Assembly (NCBI GenBank): GCA_016712145.1
Contig: JADJRO010000003.1
Span: forward strand, 124,001 to 188,000
DNA length: 64,000 nt
Direction: 5' to 3'
From: Saprospiraceae bacterium
GTDB taxonomy: Bacteria; Bacteroidota; Bacteroidia; Chitinophagales; Saprospiraceae
The position numbers and the translations under genes were made by a program. The notes under the pieces are model-generated. The model saw only the letters and a list, made by a program, of their open reading frames with translations, searched no databases and was not told where the DNA came from. The first letter of the stretch is position 1. Each line of letters begins with the position of its first letter. This document shows, one piece after another, positions 37,303 to 45,968 of this stretch.

Positions 37303-37425
37303 TTGATTCTCTACTGTAACGAGATTATTTATCTTTTATTTCTTTTAATCTGTATGTTATGCGTTCGTGCTACTCTGCACTTTAAGTTAATAAGTTACAA
37401 GATAAACTGTAATCAAATACAACCT

Positions 37426-38178
37426 CTAATGTATTGTAAAATAAATCCATGCTATCGGGAAATAGAATAATATTATCCAGCCACTGATAGCCACTAAGAC
37501 TGCTGCACAAATCAATCGCAGCCAAAATAGCCGTAGTTGGATTCGTTTAAATATGTCATAAGAGAACCAGATATTATATGTGAAGGATAAAGCACCTTGC
37601 CATAAGAAAACGGGTGTAGCTAAAACGTTCACCCTAAATAAAAGTCCCAAAATTAAATCACTTGTAAACAGCATCATAAAATATGTCCCTCCTCCATACA
37701 AGGAAAGCGCTAGTATTTCAGTGAAATTATATTTCGGTTTTGCTAAAACATAATAAATTGAAAATGCAGAACATAAGACAGCCGGAATAATGAATAGCGT
37801 AAAATGTTTCTGCAATAGAATATTAGCCTGCCCGCTTGTATCCAATTGAGTAATTACTTCTCCAGTTAATTGATAATTGAAATAATTGACAATGGCATTA
37901 TGAAGGATAATATACAACCCCGTCCAGATTAAAAAATAACTTGCGGGAGTTTGATATTTTTTTCTCTTACCAGAAATATAATTTATAGAGGAGATACCTG
38001 GCGCTGTCAAAAAAACCCAAGATGTAAATAAAAATCCCTTTTCAAGATGTGTAAAAAAGTGCAGGAAATCAGCCAGTAAGGTAGTTGCTGTTATTCTTTT
38101 TACAGTTGAATTCTGTCCGCAATTCGGACAGAAATTACCTTTAAAATGGTGCTCACAATTCAAACAAATAGTTGACAT
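37426..38178 (-). CDS. DUF3667 domain-containing membrane protein
   Basis: A 250-residue protein with an N-terminal zinc ribbon (CLNCEHHFKGNFCPNCGQ, both CxxC pairs intact), the DUF3667 linker HFFTHLEKGFLFTSWVFLTA, the signature GKRKKYQTPASYFLIWTG and about five membrane helices. The function is unknown; the family is abundant in Bacteroidota. It is the intact counterpart of the pseudogene at 1532-2276. Confidence 0.9.
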   Translation of the reverse strand: MSTICLNCEHHFKGNFCPNCGQNSTVKRITATTLLADFLHFFTHLEKGFLFTSWVFLTAPGISSINYISGKRKKYQTPASYFLIWTGLYIILHNAIVNYFNYQLTGEVITQLDTSGQANILLQKHFTLFIIPAVLCSAFSIYYVLAKPKYNFTEILALSLYGGGTYFMMLFTSDLILGLLFRVNVLATPVFLWQGALSFTYNIWFSYDIFKRIQLRLFWLRLICAAVLVAISGWIILFYFPIAWIYFTIH

Positions 38179-38305
38179 ATTGAAGGTTGAACAAAATTAT
38201 AAAATTTCATCTGTTTTATCGGTTTTAAGATGCTGTGTCCAGTTATTTTTATTTGTTCGTTACTTGCAGAATGCTTCAAGTTAGCTGTGCCGCCAAGCAT
38301 GACGC

Positions 38306-38433
38306 ATAATATTTTGCAACTACAAGAAGTTGGCGATTTCGATGTACAAAACGGTCTGCAAACACTGATTTTGATACAAAGTAAAAAGCTTCATTTAACC
38401 AAAGAACCGCCAATTGCTTGTAGGTGTTGTTAT
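38306..38433 (-). repeat. Class 1b cassette-type palindrome (attC-like)
   Basis: Left arm ATTTTGCAACTACAAGAAGT then TGGCGATTTCGA; right arm GAACCGCCAATTGCTTGTAG then GTGTTGTTATGC. Near-identical core to 48913, 54267 and 55838. Lies downstream of the DUF3667 gene's neighbour boundary, upstream of the ABC ATPase stop. Confidence 0.75.
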
Positions 38434-38479
38434 GCATTTGTACTTTCACTGTAACCTAAGAATTAATAATATCTTTACG

Positions 38480-39184
38480 CTAAACAAGAATTCGTCCATC
38501 TTCCATAACAATAATTCTTTGAGTATTTTCTGCAAAACTGAGGTCGTGGGTTACTACTAATATGGTTTTATTGAATGAATAAACCAGTTCATTAAAAATT
38601 TCAAACACAATCTCCGTATTTTTACTATCCAAGTTTCCTGTGGGTTCATCACAGATTAAAATCAGTGGATTATTTATCATCGCCCGGGCTATCGCCACTC
38701 TTTGCTTTTCTCCCCCTGAAATTTGGTAAGCCATTTTATTTGTCAATTTTTCTATTCCTAATATTTTTAATAGATCGAATGCTTTGTGTTCTAATTCTTC
38801 CTCCGATAGTTTATTTAATTTAAAGCCTGGAAGCATAACATTTCTCAAAACGCTAAACTCATTGAGTAAGTAATGAAATTGAAACACAAAACCTATTTTT
38901 TCATTGCGTAGTAAGGCCAATTCCTTTTCTGATTTGTTAGTAACGGATTGATTATCTATTAAAAGTTCGCCCGTGTACTCCGTATCCATTGTTGAAAGAA
39001 TATAGAGTAAAGTAGATTTTCCGCAGCCAGATTTACCCGTAATAGAAACAAACTCTCCTCGATTTATGGTAAATGATATGTCTTTCAATACATCAATTTT
39101 TACAGGATCGTAAAATGATTTGAATATTGATTTCGCTTCTAAGGCAATTTTATTTTTCACATTATTTCCCTCTAATGATTTCAA
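38480..39184 (-). CDS. ABC transporter ATP-binding protein (MacB/LolD-like)
   Basis: A 234-residue ATPase with Walker A TGKSGCGKSTLLYIL, the signature ISGGEKQRVAIARAM, Walker B LILICDEPTGNLDS and the switch His in VVTHD. The sequence is of the LolD/MacB export type. It overlaps the permease gene end by 23 bp; a GTG at 39160 is an alternative start. With the permease and the HlyD-like gene it forms a MacAB-type efflux or lipoprotein-release unit transcribed HlyD-permease-ATPase. Confidence 0.93.
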   Translation of the reverse strand: MKSLEGNNVKNKIALEAKSIFKSFYDPVKIDVLKDISFTINRGEFVSITGKSGCGKSTLLYILSTMDTEYTGELLIDNQSVTNKSEKELALLRNEKIGFVFQFHYLLNEFSVLRNVMLPGFKLNKLSEEELEHKAFDLLKILGIEKLTNKMAYQISGGEKQRVAIARAMINNPLILICDEPTGNLDSKNTEIVFEIFNELVYSFNKTILVVTHDLSFAENTQRIIVMEDGRILV

Positions 39185-40420
39185 CCGGATCTACTGAACT
39201 TGCTTTTTTCGCAGGAAACCAACCCGCGAAATATGTGGTAGTCACTGCAAATAAAAAGGCTATAGTGTAGTACTGTATTCCATAATCTACGGGGTAAGTA
39301 TCTATACCCGGTACTGCGGTCGAGTTGAAGGGTATGTGGTCAATCATTATTGAAAAAATTAAACCCATCAAAGCCCCTGCCAACGCTCCCCCAAGACCGA
39401 TACTCAAAGAAATGGTGATAAATATTTTCTTTACATCTGTTCCCGAGAATCCAGTGGCTTTCAGAATGGCGATGGTATCCATTTTTTCATAAATCATCAT
39501 GTTTAGGATGTTGTATATACCGAAGCCGGCCACAATCAAAAGGACTATACCAACGGCAAAGGATATGATAGTTCTTGCACTGCTGCCGGTCTCAAACTGT
39601 GCGTTTGCTGTTTGTATGTCTTCAGCACTGATCCTAAAAAGTTGTTTATATTCTTTGGCAATGGCAGGTGCCTGGCTCATTTCTTTGAGCTTGATTTGAA
39701 TGTCACTAATATAATCATTTGGTTCGCCCAGCAATTTTTGACAGGTAGCCAAACTTACATAGCTCTGTACTTTATCTAATTCGACAATTCCCGATTGAAA
39801 AAAACCAATTACTTTTAAAGAAAATTGCTCTCCATTTATGGTGGTGACTTGAATAAGATCACCTGCTTTTGCAAGCATTTTGTCGGCAACACCCTGACCC
39901 AAAATTATGCTGTTCGACCTGTTTTGCAAATCCATATAGTTCCCTCGAATACATAATTCTTGAAATTGAAAAGCTTTGCCTCCTGCACTACATCTACGCC
40001 ATTAATGATGCCATTTAGTTCTATATTTCCTAAATTATAAAATACCTGAGCGGTTACTTTAGGGGCCACTCCATAAACCCGATTGTCGGCATTTAGTTTT
40101 TTAACAATACTTTCTACGTTGTAAATTTTTTTTCTTGAATTGGCGGGCTTTATTGAACTTATAAAATTATGGTAACCTTTATATGCAGTATCTAAATCAA
40201 TGGGTTGTATGGCCGAGGGTTGAATATCATTATACAACCTGATATGCGGTGTTCTATTCAAGACCAATCCATCTAAAAATGTGTTTAACCCCTCCATAAA
40301 ACCAAGAAGCGATATAAAAAAGGCTACACTAAATGTCACACCAATGGCTGCAACAAGTGTTTGCTTCGATCTTGCCATTAACAATGCTCTTGCTATTTCG
40401 AAAATGTGCTTCGTTTTCAT
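39162..40420 (-). CDS. MacB/FtsX-type ABC permease, one frameshift
   Basis: N-terminal part from 40420: one membrane helix (QTLVAAIGVTFSVAFFISLL) and a periplasmic domain up to KNYVFEG. The frame breaks near 39945 and resumes as NYMDLQNRSNSIILGQGVAD, then three further helices (SFAVGIVLLIVAGFGIYNIL first) and the end SVDPVEIIRGK, the MacB/FtsX hallmark. Adding one base to the GGG run at the break gives a normal protein of about 419 residues. The 4-bp overlap with the HlyD gene shows coupling. Confidence 0.87.
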
Positions 40421-41502
40421 TTTTTTGGCATCCTGATTTTTGTGTCCTTATCAATTCCACTTACTATCTCAGTGATGCTATAATCTTTTAATCCTATTTT
40501 CAAGGCTTTCACTGTACCATCTTCCAGCATTACGGATGAGTCATTCAATAAATAAGTCGTGGGAATAGTTAAAACATTCTTCTTTTCATTGATGATGATA
40601 TTGGCTTCTAGCGTTAAATTAGGATACAACATCACAGGCTTCCTGGAAAAAACTGCTTCCACTTTAAATGTTCTCGTTCGCTCGTTCATCATTGGATATA
40701 TAAAATTTACCTGAGCTTCAAAAATCTGATTCTGATAACTATCCATTTTTACAATCACTTTCTGCCCTTTCCTGATTTTAACTATATCAAATTCATCCAC
40801 ATTCAACTCAATACTAAAGTCTTTTTGTCCGATGACAGCAAGGGGTGACATTGACGTGGCAAGTTCTCCTTTTTTCGCATTTATTTTATATACGTATCCA
40901 TCCTCTTCACTTCTGATAATTAAATCATTTTCGGTAGCTTGAGCTATTTTAAGATTGTTCTTGCTTTGGTCTGAGGCTAATTTTAGTTGGCGATTGATAT
41001 CTTCATAAACAACTTGCGCTTTTTTCAAATTTACCTTAGAGTTTTCAAAACTTAACTCTTTTTGCTCTAACTCAACTTTTGAACCAATATTTTGACGCCA
41101 TAACTCTTGGTGTCTTATAAACAATAAGGAGTCATTTGCTAACTTTTTTTGAGCTAATTCGATGGAGATTTTGGCTTCTGAAAGTTTTTCCTTATTAAGC
41201 TTGTAATCATTTGCTAAAGAAAAAAGACGGGCATTTTCAGTGGATAGTTTTGAATTTATATTTTCTATTTGAAAGATGGGCGTACCTTTTTTTACCGGTT
41301 CGCCTTCTTTTACAAAAATAATTTCCACTACGCCATTTGAATTGGTGAATACTTCATATTGATTTTCACTTTTCACGATTCCCGAGGCATAAACACTTTC
41401 AACAACATCTGCTGTTTTTGGCGTTGTAGTCTCAGTATTATTACCACATCCAATATAGAATAATGAAGAAATTAATAAAATTAGGCGGGACGCATTATTC
41501 AT
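40417..41502 (-). CDS. HlyD/MacA-like periplasmic adaptor lipoprotein
   Basis: A 361-residue protein with lipobox (LFYIGCGN). It has the barrel-sandwich lipoyl halves (FTNSNGVVEIIFVKEGEPVK and DLIIRSEEDGYVYKINAKKG), a long coiled-coil hairpin between them (about residues 85-190), and a beta-barrel domain (NVDEFDIVKIRKGQKVIVKM). It should link the inner-membrane permease to an outer-membrane channel. First gene of the three-gene efflux operon. Confidence 0.9.
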   Translation of the reverse strand: MNNASRLILLISSLFYIGCGNNTETTTPKTADVVESVYASGIVKSENQYEVFTNSNGVVEIIFVKEGEPVKKGTPIFQIENINSKLSTENARLFSLANDYKLNKEKLSEAKISIELAQKKLANDSLLFIRHQELWRQNIGSKVELEQKELSFENSKVNLKKAQVVYEDINRQLKLASDQSKNNLKIAQATENDLIIRSEEDGYVYKINAKKGELATSMSPLAVIGQKDFSIELNVDEFDIVKIRKGQKVIVKMDSYQNQIFEAQVNFIYPMMNERTRTFKVEAVFSRKPVMLYPNLTLEANIIINEKKNVLTIPTTYLLNDSSVMLEDGTVKALKIGLKDYSITEIVSGIDKDTKIRMPKK

Positions 41503-41658
41503 ATATGATTTTGAATTTTGAGATGAGAATTTTTGTATAATGCATAACGTTTGCAGTTTCCTGCAGGCAGGGGTTTAATAATTTAATTTTACATTAAAAT
41601 CGAAATGCCCTATTTGTGGGCAGGTGCTATTATACCACATCAGCTGAATCATGTTGGT

Positions 41659-41940
41659 TTATTTTTTGGATTTTGTCGAACATCTAAATAAAGAGAATAT
41701 TGCAATTTTATTATTCCTGATCCTATAAAATATTTTTTTCATTTTATGTATGACTAAACCATATAAATTGTTTGATTCTAGTTCCAAAGTACCTAGTTTG
41801 GGATGCTGAGCTAATAACTCTAATGAATGCTGTACTTTTAATTTAAATTTATCAATTGAATTAATACCAAATTCTTCTTTGATGTAGAAGCAAATTTGTT
41901 GAAAGTTTTTATAGGCATTTTTGGTAAAGTAAATTCTCAT
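41659..41940 (-). CDS. RelE/ParE-family toxin
   Basis: A 93-residue toxin-like protein: FTKNAYKNFQQICFYIKEEF, the helical hairpin SIDKFKLKVQHSLELLAQHP, KLGTLELESNNLYGLVIHKM, and the terminal strands IFYRIRNNKIAIFSLF then RCSTKSKK. No disruption is seen, in contrast to the two broken toxins at 36245 and 44242. The start overlaps the antitoxin stop by 4 bp. Confidence 0.82.
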   Translation of the reverse strand: MRIYFTKNAYKNFQQICFYIKEEFGINSIDKFKLKVQHSLELLAQHPKLGTLELESNNLYGLVIHKMKKIFYRIRNNKIAIFSLFRCSTKSKK

Positions 41941-42167
41941 TTGTTTTTGAAAATATTTTCAACTGGGATTAAATTCTCATCATTTTTAGATTCTTCATAA
42001 GCCTTTAAAACTTCTTCTTTTTGTTCTGGTGAGATGGAGTTCCATAATTCACCTGATTTTGCTGAACTATGTCTTATATGCATATAATATAACAACTGTA
42101 GTAATTCCTGATCGTTAATGTGTTGTATAAGTTCACTAATGCTATTTATAAGTTTTGTGCGAGTCAT
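41937..42167 (-). CDS. Antitoxin partner of RelE/ParE-like toxin
   Basis: A 76-residue acidic, helical protein (LINSISELIQHINDQELLQL, LYYMHIRHSSAKSGELWNSI and the tail EEVLKAYEESKNDENLIPVE). The tail resembles Bacteroidota antitoxins that precede ParE-like toxins. Order antitoxin-toxin and 4-bp overlap are typical. A promoter box lies 18 bp upstream. Confidence 0.75.
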   Translation of the reverse strand: MTRTKLINSISELIQHINDQELLQLLYYMHIRHSSAKSGELWNSISPEQKEEVLKAYEESKNDENLIPVENIFKNK

Positions 42168-42185
42168 ATCTTATATTAAGATCAA

Positions 42186-42193
42186 CAAAGTTA
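42186..42193 (-). promoter_or_regulatory. Bacteroidota -7 box (TAACTTTG) for the toxin-antitoxin pair
   Basis: The minus-strand octamer TAACTTTG fits TAnnTTTG and lies 19 bp before the antitoxin ATG, inside the cassette rather than in the palindrome, so the module carries its own promoter. No clear -33 box. Confidence 0.4.
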
Positions 42194-42223
42194 CAATATA
42201 TTTTGTCTTTCAGTTGATGTGGT

Positions 42224-42350
42224 ATAACGGTTTGCAAGTTTGGGCTGTGCGGGTTTTCGTAGAATGATTTGTCTGCCAAGACCAATGCTCATAGAAAACA
42301 TGCACGCCAAATTTGTGATTTTGCCCGCATGAAGCAAACTTGCTGTTAGC
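42224..42350 (-). repeat. Cassette-type palindrome (attC-like), divergent core
   Basis: Left arm TAACGGTTTGCAAGTTTGGG then CTGTGCGGG; right arm TTTGCCCGCATGAAGCAAAC then TTGCTGTTAGC. Ends are clean TAAC/GTTAGC, but the core differs from classes 1a, 1b and 2. Confidence 0.7.
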
Positions 42351-42362
42351 CGCTGTATAATT

Positions 42363-44036
42363 TTACCTGAGCTTATTAAATCGCAGATGCATGATTCTGT
42401 GACAGTTTATTTCAAAGCCGGTTACATTATTATTCTTGTCTCTAATTACCATAAGATGACTAATCCACCAGTTGTTGGTCATTAAATGTTCACTTCCTAT
42501 CAAAGTTATTTTTGTATCACTATACTTTGCGTTGGTAAGCATCAATGAATGATCTTTAATTTCAATATTATATGTACAATCCAGTTCGGGGCAATAATAC
42601 GTGCCGGTATATTTATTTAAATAATTATTTGTTTGTACAGTATTGGGATTGTATTTAATTAAGCGATACTCCTGTAATTTTGATTTTACGTTCAAAATTG
42701 TGTCTTTGCCATCTATTGAAAAAGCAAAACTTACATCCGGTGTCTGTGGTATGGAAAAAACATCCTTTGATTCTTCTATCAAAAAATTGCTTTGTTCGTA
42801 AATGTGGTAGTAAAATTTTCCTCTTACAATTTCAAAACTGATGGGAAGCCCATCTTCTCCGATATAGTATCCCGCATATATTTTTATTTTTGAAATATCC
42901 CTTATTTGTGCTGCAACACTATCCCGTCTAATTGTTGTCCTGGTATTTGTTTGTAATGATTTGTCCCTGACCAAAATATTTTTGATTTCGATTGCTTTTT
43001 CCTCAGGGTTAAAATCAGCCAGATTGCTAAAAATAATAAACCCCATTTTGATGTCTGGAATAACTGAAATATAAGACCTGTAACCTGCATCGCCTCCAGA
43101 GTGGGAATATTGTTGCCAGCCTTTGAATAATTCAGTAACAAGGCCAGCGGCATAAGGTATTTCCCTGCCATTATTAAGAATTGCGTTTTTTGTGAGTGTA
43201 TCAATATCTTTTTGGCTTCCTATTTGTGGGGTATAGAAATTCATTACCCATTTGCTCATATCAATAACGTTGGTAAAAAGGCCGGTGGCACCGGAATTAG
43301 AATAGCTTAAAATGCTGTTTGTAAAATGACTGCTGCCTATACGATCATAAGAGTAGGATCGGCCTTTTACGATCTCCGTACATTCGTCATGTATGTGGGA
43401 GTCATACATTCCCAGGGGTTTAAATATCGTTGAGTCTGAGAATTGCCGGAGTGTCTGGCCAGTAACGGCTTTTACTATTTCAGCTAACAAACTATATCCG
43501 CTGTTAGAATACATGTATTTATCTCCTGGTTTAAAATTCAACCCTTGCTGTTTACTAAGTATTTTTATGATATGCTGCTGTGTGACTAAATCCTCAGATT
43601 CTGTTCCAGCTAATGTCAGTAACTGCCATTGATCCCTGATGCCACTGGTATGATTCAATAAGTTTCGGATTGAAATTTTCTCTTTAAGATCAGGGAACCA
43701 GATAAGATATTTACGAATATCATCATCAAGTGATATTTTTCCTTCTTCGGCAAGTCTAATGATTGCCCAGGCAGTAAATTGTTTTGAAACAGAGGCTACA
43801 TGAAAAATGGTTTTAGGTTCGTTTGGAATGCTGTATTCAAGATTTGCCATCCCATAGCCTTTCGAATAAATAATAGAATCATTTCTTACTACGGCTATGG
43901 CACAGCCAGGACTAAAGGGTGTATCCCATTTTGTAAAAAGAAGATCAATTTTATGTTTTAATGAATCATTAATTGGCTGGCAAAATGAATCGAGGTAAAA
44001 GCTGAGAAAAAACAATATTATATTCGAATTTTTCAT
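42363..44036 (-). CDS. Beta-lactamase-family serine hydrolase (class C-like)
   Basis: A 557-residue exported protein (signal FFLSFYLDSFCQP). The penicillin-binding-like domain spans about 30-370 with the SxxK motif in HVASVSKQFTAW, the YxN motif in YMYSNSGYSLLAE and a HSGG motif (YSHSGGDAGYRSYI). The last 170 residues form one or two lipocalin-like beta domains (GYYIGEDGLPISFEI, GTYYCPELDCTYNIEI). Such proteins are mostly peptidases or esterases rather than antibiotic-resistance enzymes. A single large cassette between palindromes at 42224 and 44099. Confidence 0.87.
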   Translation of the reverse strand: MKNSNIILFFLSFYLDSFCQPINDSLKHKIDLLFTKWDTPFSPGCAIAVVRNDSIIYSKGYGMANLEYSIPNEPKTIFHVASVSKQFTAWAIIRLAEEGKISLDDDIRKYLIWFPDLKEKISIRNLLNHTSGIRDQWQLLTLAGTESEDLVTQQHIIKILSKQQGLNFKPGDKYMYSNSGYSLLAEIVKAVTGQTLRQFSDSTIFKPLGMYDSHIHDECTEIVKGRSYSYDRIGSSHFTNSILSYSNSGATGLFTNVIDMSKWVMNFYTPQIGSQKDIDTLTKNAILNNGREIPYAAGLVTELFKGWQQYSHSGGDAGYRSYISVIPDIKMGFIIFSNLADFNPEEKAIEIKNILVRDKSLQTNTRTTIRRDSVAAQIRDISKIKIYAGYYIGEDGLPISFEIVRGKFYYHIYEQSNFLIEESKDVFSIPQTPDVSFAFSIDGKDTILNVKSKLQEYRLIKYNPNTVQTNNYLNKYTGTYYCPELDCTYNIEIKDHSLMLTNAKYSDTKITLIGSEHLMTNNWWISHLMVIRDKNNNVTGFEINCHRIMHLRFNKLR

Positions 44037-44098
44037 ATTTCTAAAATAGTAATTTATCCTTTGTCCAATTTCAAATCAGCTGGAGGTCATATTGCAGC

Positions 44099-44231
44099 TA
44101 ACGGATTAGGTATAGACGCATTATAGCCAAACCATTAGCAGCCAAAAGTGAAAAATTATTTTTATAATCGAAAAAAATTATAAAAGAATAATTTTAGATG
44201 CTTGGCGGTGTAGTGTCTATGCCATGTTATC
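44099..44231 (-). repeat. Class 2 cassette-type palindrome (attC-like)
   Basis: Left arm TAACGGATTAGGTATAGACG then CATTATAGCC; right arm GGCGGTGTAGTGTCTATGCC then ATGTTAT. Close to 55221. Confidence 0.7.
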
Positions 44232-44241
44232 AGCGGGCTTT

Positions 44242-44355
44242 TTAGATCTCACTCAATAGCATTGCGGAATGTTGAACTCTTGCAATATAAACCACTTCAG
44301 TATTTACACGATAAACTATTCTATAATTTCCTTCGATTAATTCTCGAAGATGCAT
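44242..44355 (-). pseudogene. C-terminal fragment of a ParE-type toxin
   Basis: Thirty-seven codons ending at 44242 read MHLRELIEGNYRIVYRVNTE then VVYIARVQHSAMLLSEI, the conserved end of ParE toxins. The N-terminal two thirds are missing; upstream the frame closes, and another frame (44321-44623) takes over. The fragment sits directly beside the palindrome at 44099-44231, as a cassette gene tail would. Confidence 0.65.
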
Positions 44356-44623
44356 TGATGGGCGTTTTTACTCTATAGTTTTCGTAGCCCATACGGACGG
44401 TTTTTACTTCCCAATAAACTTTGTAATTTCCTGTACCATTCCATAATTCCTTAATAACGAACCCATTTTTACTTTTTTTTACACAATAGCCAAATCCTTT
44501 TGACCCCTTCAAGATGGCAAAGTGATATCGAGTATCGATATTATGTAATCCTTTTAAAATCAGTAATTTAAGTTGGTTTGCATGATTATTTTGCGCTGAT
44601 TTTAAACTTATTTTGCTGGGCAA
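44321..44623 (-). CDS. Hypothetical protein, probably truncated
   Basis: A 100-residue basic frame. The middle part (YHFAILKGSKGFGYCVKKSK, NGFVIKELWNGTGNYKVYWE, VKTVRMGYENYRVKTP) looks like a genuine small globular domain, though I cannot name it. The last 15 residues overlap the ParE fragment in another frame, which suggests that this gene was cut and joined to the toxin tail. Low confidence as an active gene. Confidence 0.35.
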   Translation of the reverse strand: MPSKISLKSAQNNHANQLKLLILKGLHNIDTRYHFAILKGSKGFGYCVKKSKNGFVIKELWNGTGNYKVYWEVKTVRMGYENYRVKTPINASSRINRRKL

Positions 44624-44726
44624 AGTCTATCTTTTCATAAGGCCATTGTTATTCATTTTTAGTCACCGATAAGTGGTTTTGAAATTTGATTTCTGAAAAC
44701 CACTCATTACTCATAAAAAAAACAGT

Positions 44727-45968
44727 ATGCGGACATATTTCATATTATTCTTCCTCGTAAACACCTTCCTGGTATCTGGTCAATCTAACCCTGCCATTAC
44801 CGCTTGGATCATTAACTCGAACGGTCAAACTGGTTTTGGTAACATCCCAACGAATGTGCAGCAGGTTCAATATTCAACCAACAATGTGTATGTCAGCACT
44901 TACAATATCCCGGACTGGATACCGGTTGGGTATGATTGGCCAAACAACCCTTGGTCGCCTGAAAATCAGAATTTTGTCTTCAAAATCACCCTGAATCCTG
45001 CCGAAAAAATAGGCGCCAAAATTCCCACACCGTACGGTCATATTGGTATTTGGACCAATGGTGTATCTATTTATAATCCCAAAGATGCTAAAAGTTGGGA
45101 GAACGAAAATGTGTGGTATCAAAATGCCTTTTATTTTGAGCATTTGTTGATGGAAACCTTTGACGATTGTCTTGGCCATCCCAATAACATGCACGAGTAC
45201 CATTTGCATGTCAACCCAACCTGCCTGTATGATGATACAGATAACACGCAACATGCACCAATAGTGGGGTATGCCTTCGATGGGTTTCCCATTTATGGTG
45301 CCTACGGTTTTGAAAAGGCAGATGGTACCGGTTCGATCAAGCGAATTCGCAGCAGTTATCGCTTACGCAACATAACAGACCGCACGACGCTACCTGATGG
45401 CACTGTTTTGCCCGCCGCCAGCTACGGCCCGGCGCTGGTGGTGTATCCATTGGGGGCGTACATAGAAGACTATGAATTTGTTGCTGGGTTTGGAGACCTT
45501 GACCAGTACAATGGCCGTTTTTGTATTACGCCAGAATATCCAGGCGGTACTTATGCCTATTTTATTACCCTGGAGGCAGACTTAGAACCCGCTTTCCCGT
45601 ATGTACTGGGTTCGCACTTTATTGGATTGGTGCAGCCCGGAAACACAGGGCCAAATTCAGGGAAAAACGTAATCAATGAACCTGTTGTGGTTTACACAAG
45701 TGTGAATGAGGCCGGCAATCAAATTGTTTTCAGTGCTTACCCTAATCCGGCAAGTGACCAACTGAATTTTTTCTTGGCCCCTTCGTACCACAGCAATATG
45801 ACCGCATCCCTTTTCAACCAAACGGGTACGCTCATAGATCAAATGAACACGATTCAAACTGCCACCAATTACACCTTTGACCTAAGTGCTTTGCCAATCG
45901 GTGTCTATTTTCTTCAAATTAGGAATCAGGCAGCACAGTCCACCGTTAAAATTTTGGTCCAACGATGA
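44727..45968 (+). CDS. YHYH-domain secreted protein with type IX sorting domain
   Basis: A 413-residue exported protein (signal VNTFLVSGQSNP). The YHYH domain is shown by MHEYHLHVNPTCL and GYAFDGFPIYGAYGFE (about residues 150-200). The C-terminal 80 residues are a Por-secretion/T9SS domain (SAYPNPASDQLNFFLAP, ending STVKILVQR). It overlaps the sulfatase start by 4 bp, forming a two-gene operon. It lies on the opposite strand from its neighbours and has visibly richer GC, suggesting separate origin. Confidence 0.87.
   Translation: MRTYFILFFLVNTFLVSGQSNPAITAWIINSNGQTGFGNIPTNVQQVQYSTNNVYVSTYNIPDWIPVGYDWPNNPWSPENQNFVFKITLNPAEKIGAKIPTPYGHIGIWTNGVSIYNPKDAKSWENENVWYQNAFYFEHLLMETFDDCLGHPNNMHEYHLHVNPTCLYDDTDNTQHAPIVGYAFDGFPIYGAYGFEKADGTGSIKRIRSSYRLRNITDRTTLPDGTVLPAASYGPALVVYPLGAYIEDYEFVAGFGDLDQYNGRFCITPEYPGGTYAYFITLEADLEPAFPYVLGSHFIGLVQPGNTGPNSGKNVINEPVVVYTSVNEAGNQIVFSAYPNPASDQLNFFLAPSYHSNMTASLFNQTGTLIDQMNTIQTATNYTFDLSALPIGVYFLQIRNQAAQSTVKILVQR

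Noticed and set aside
38230..38454. Plus-strand frame of 74 codons
   Set aside because: Runs through the class 1b palindrome and has no domain.
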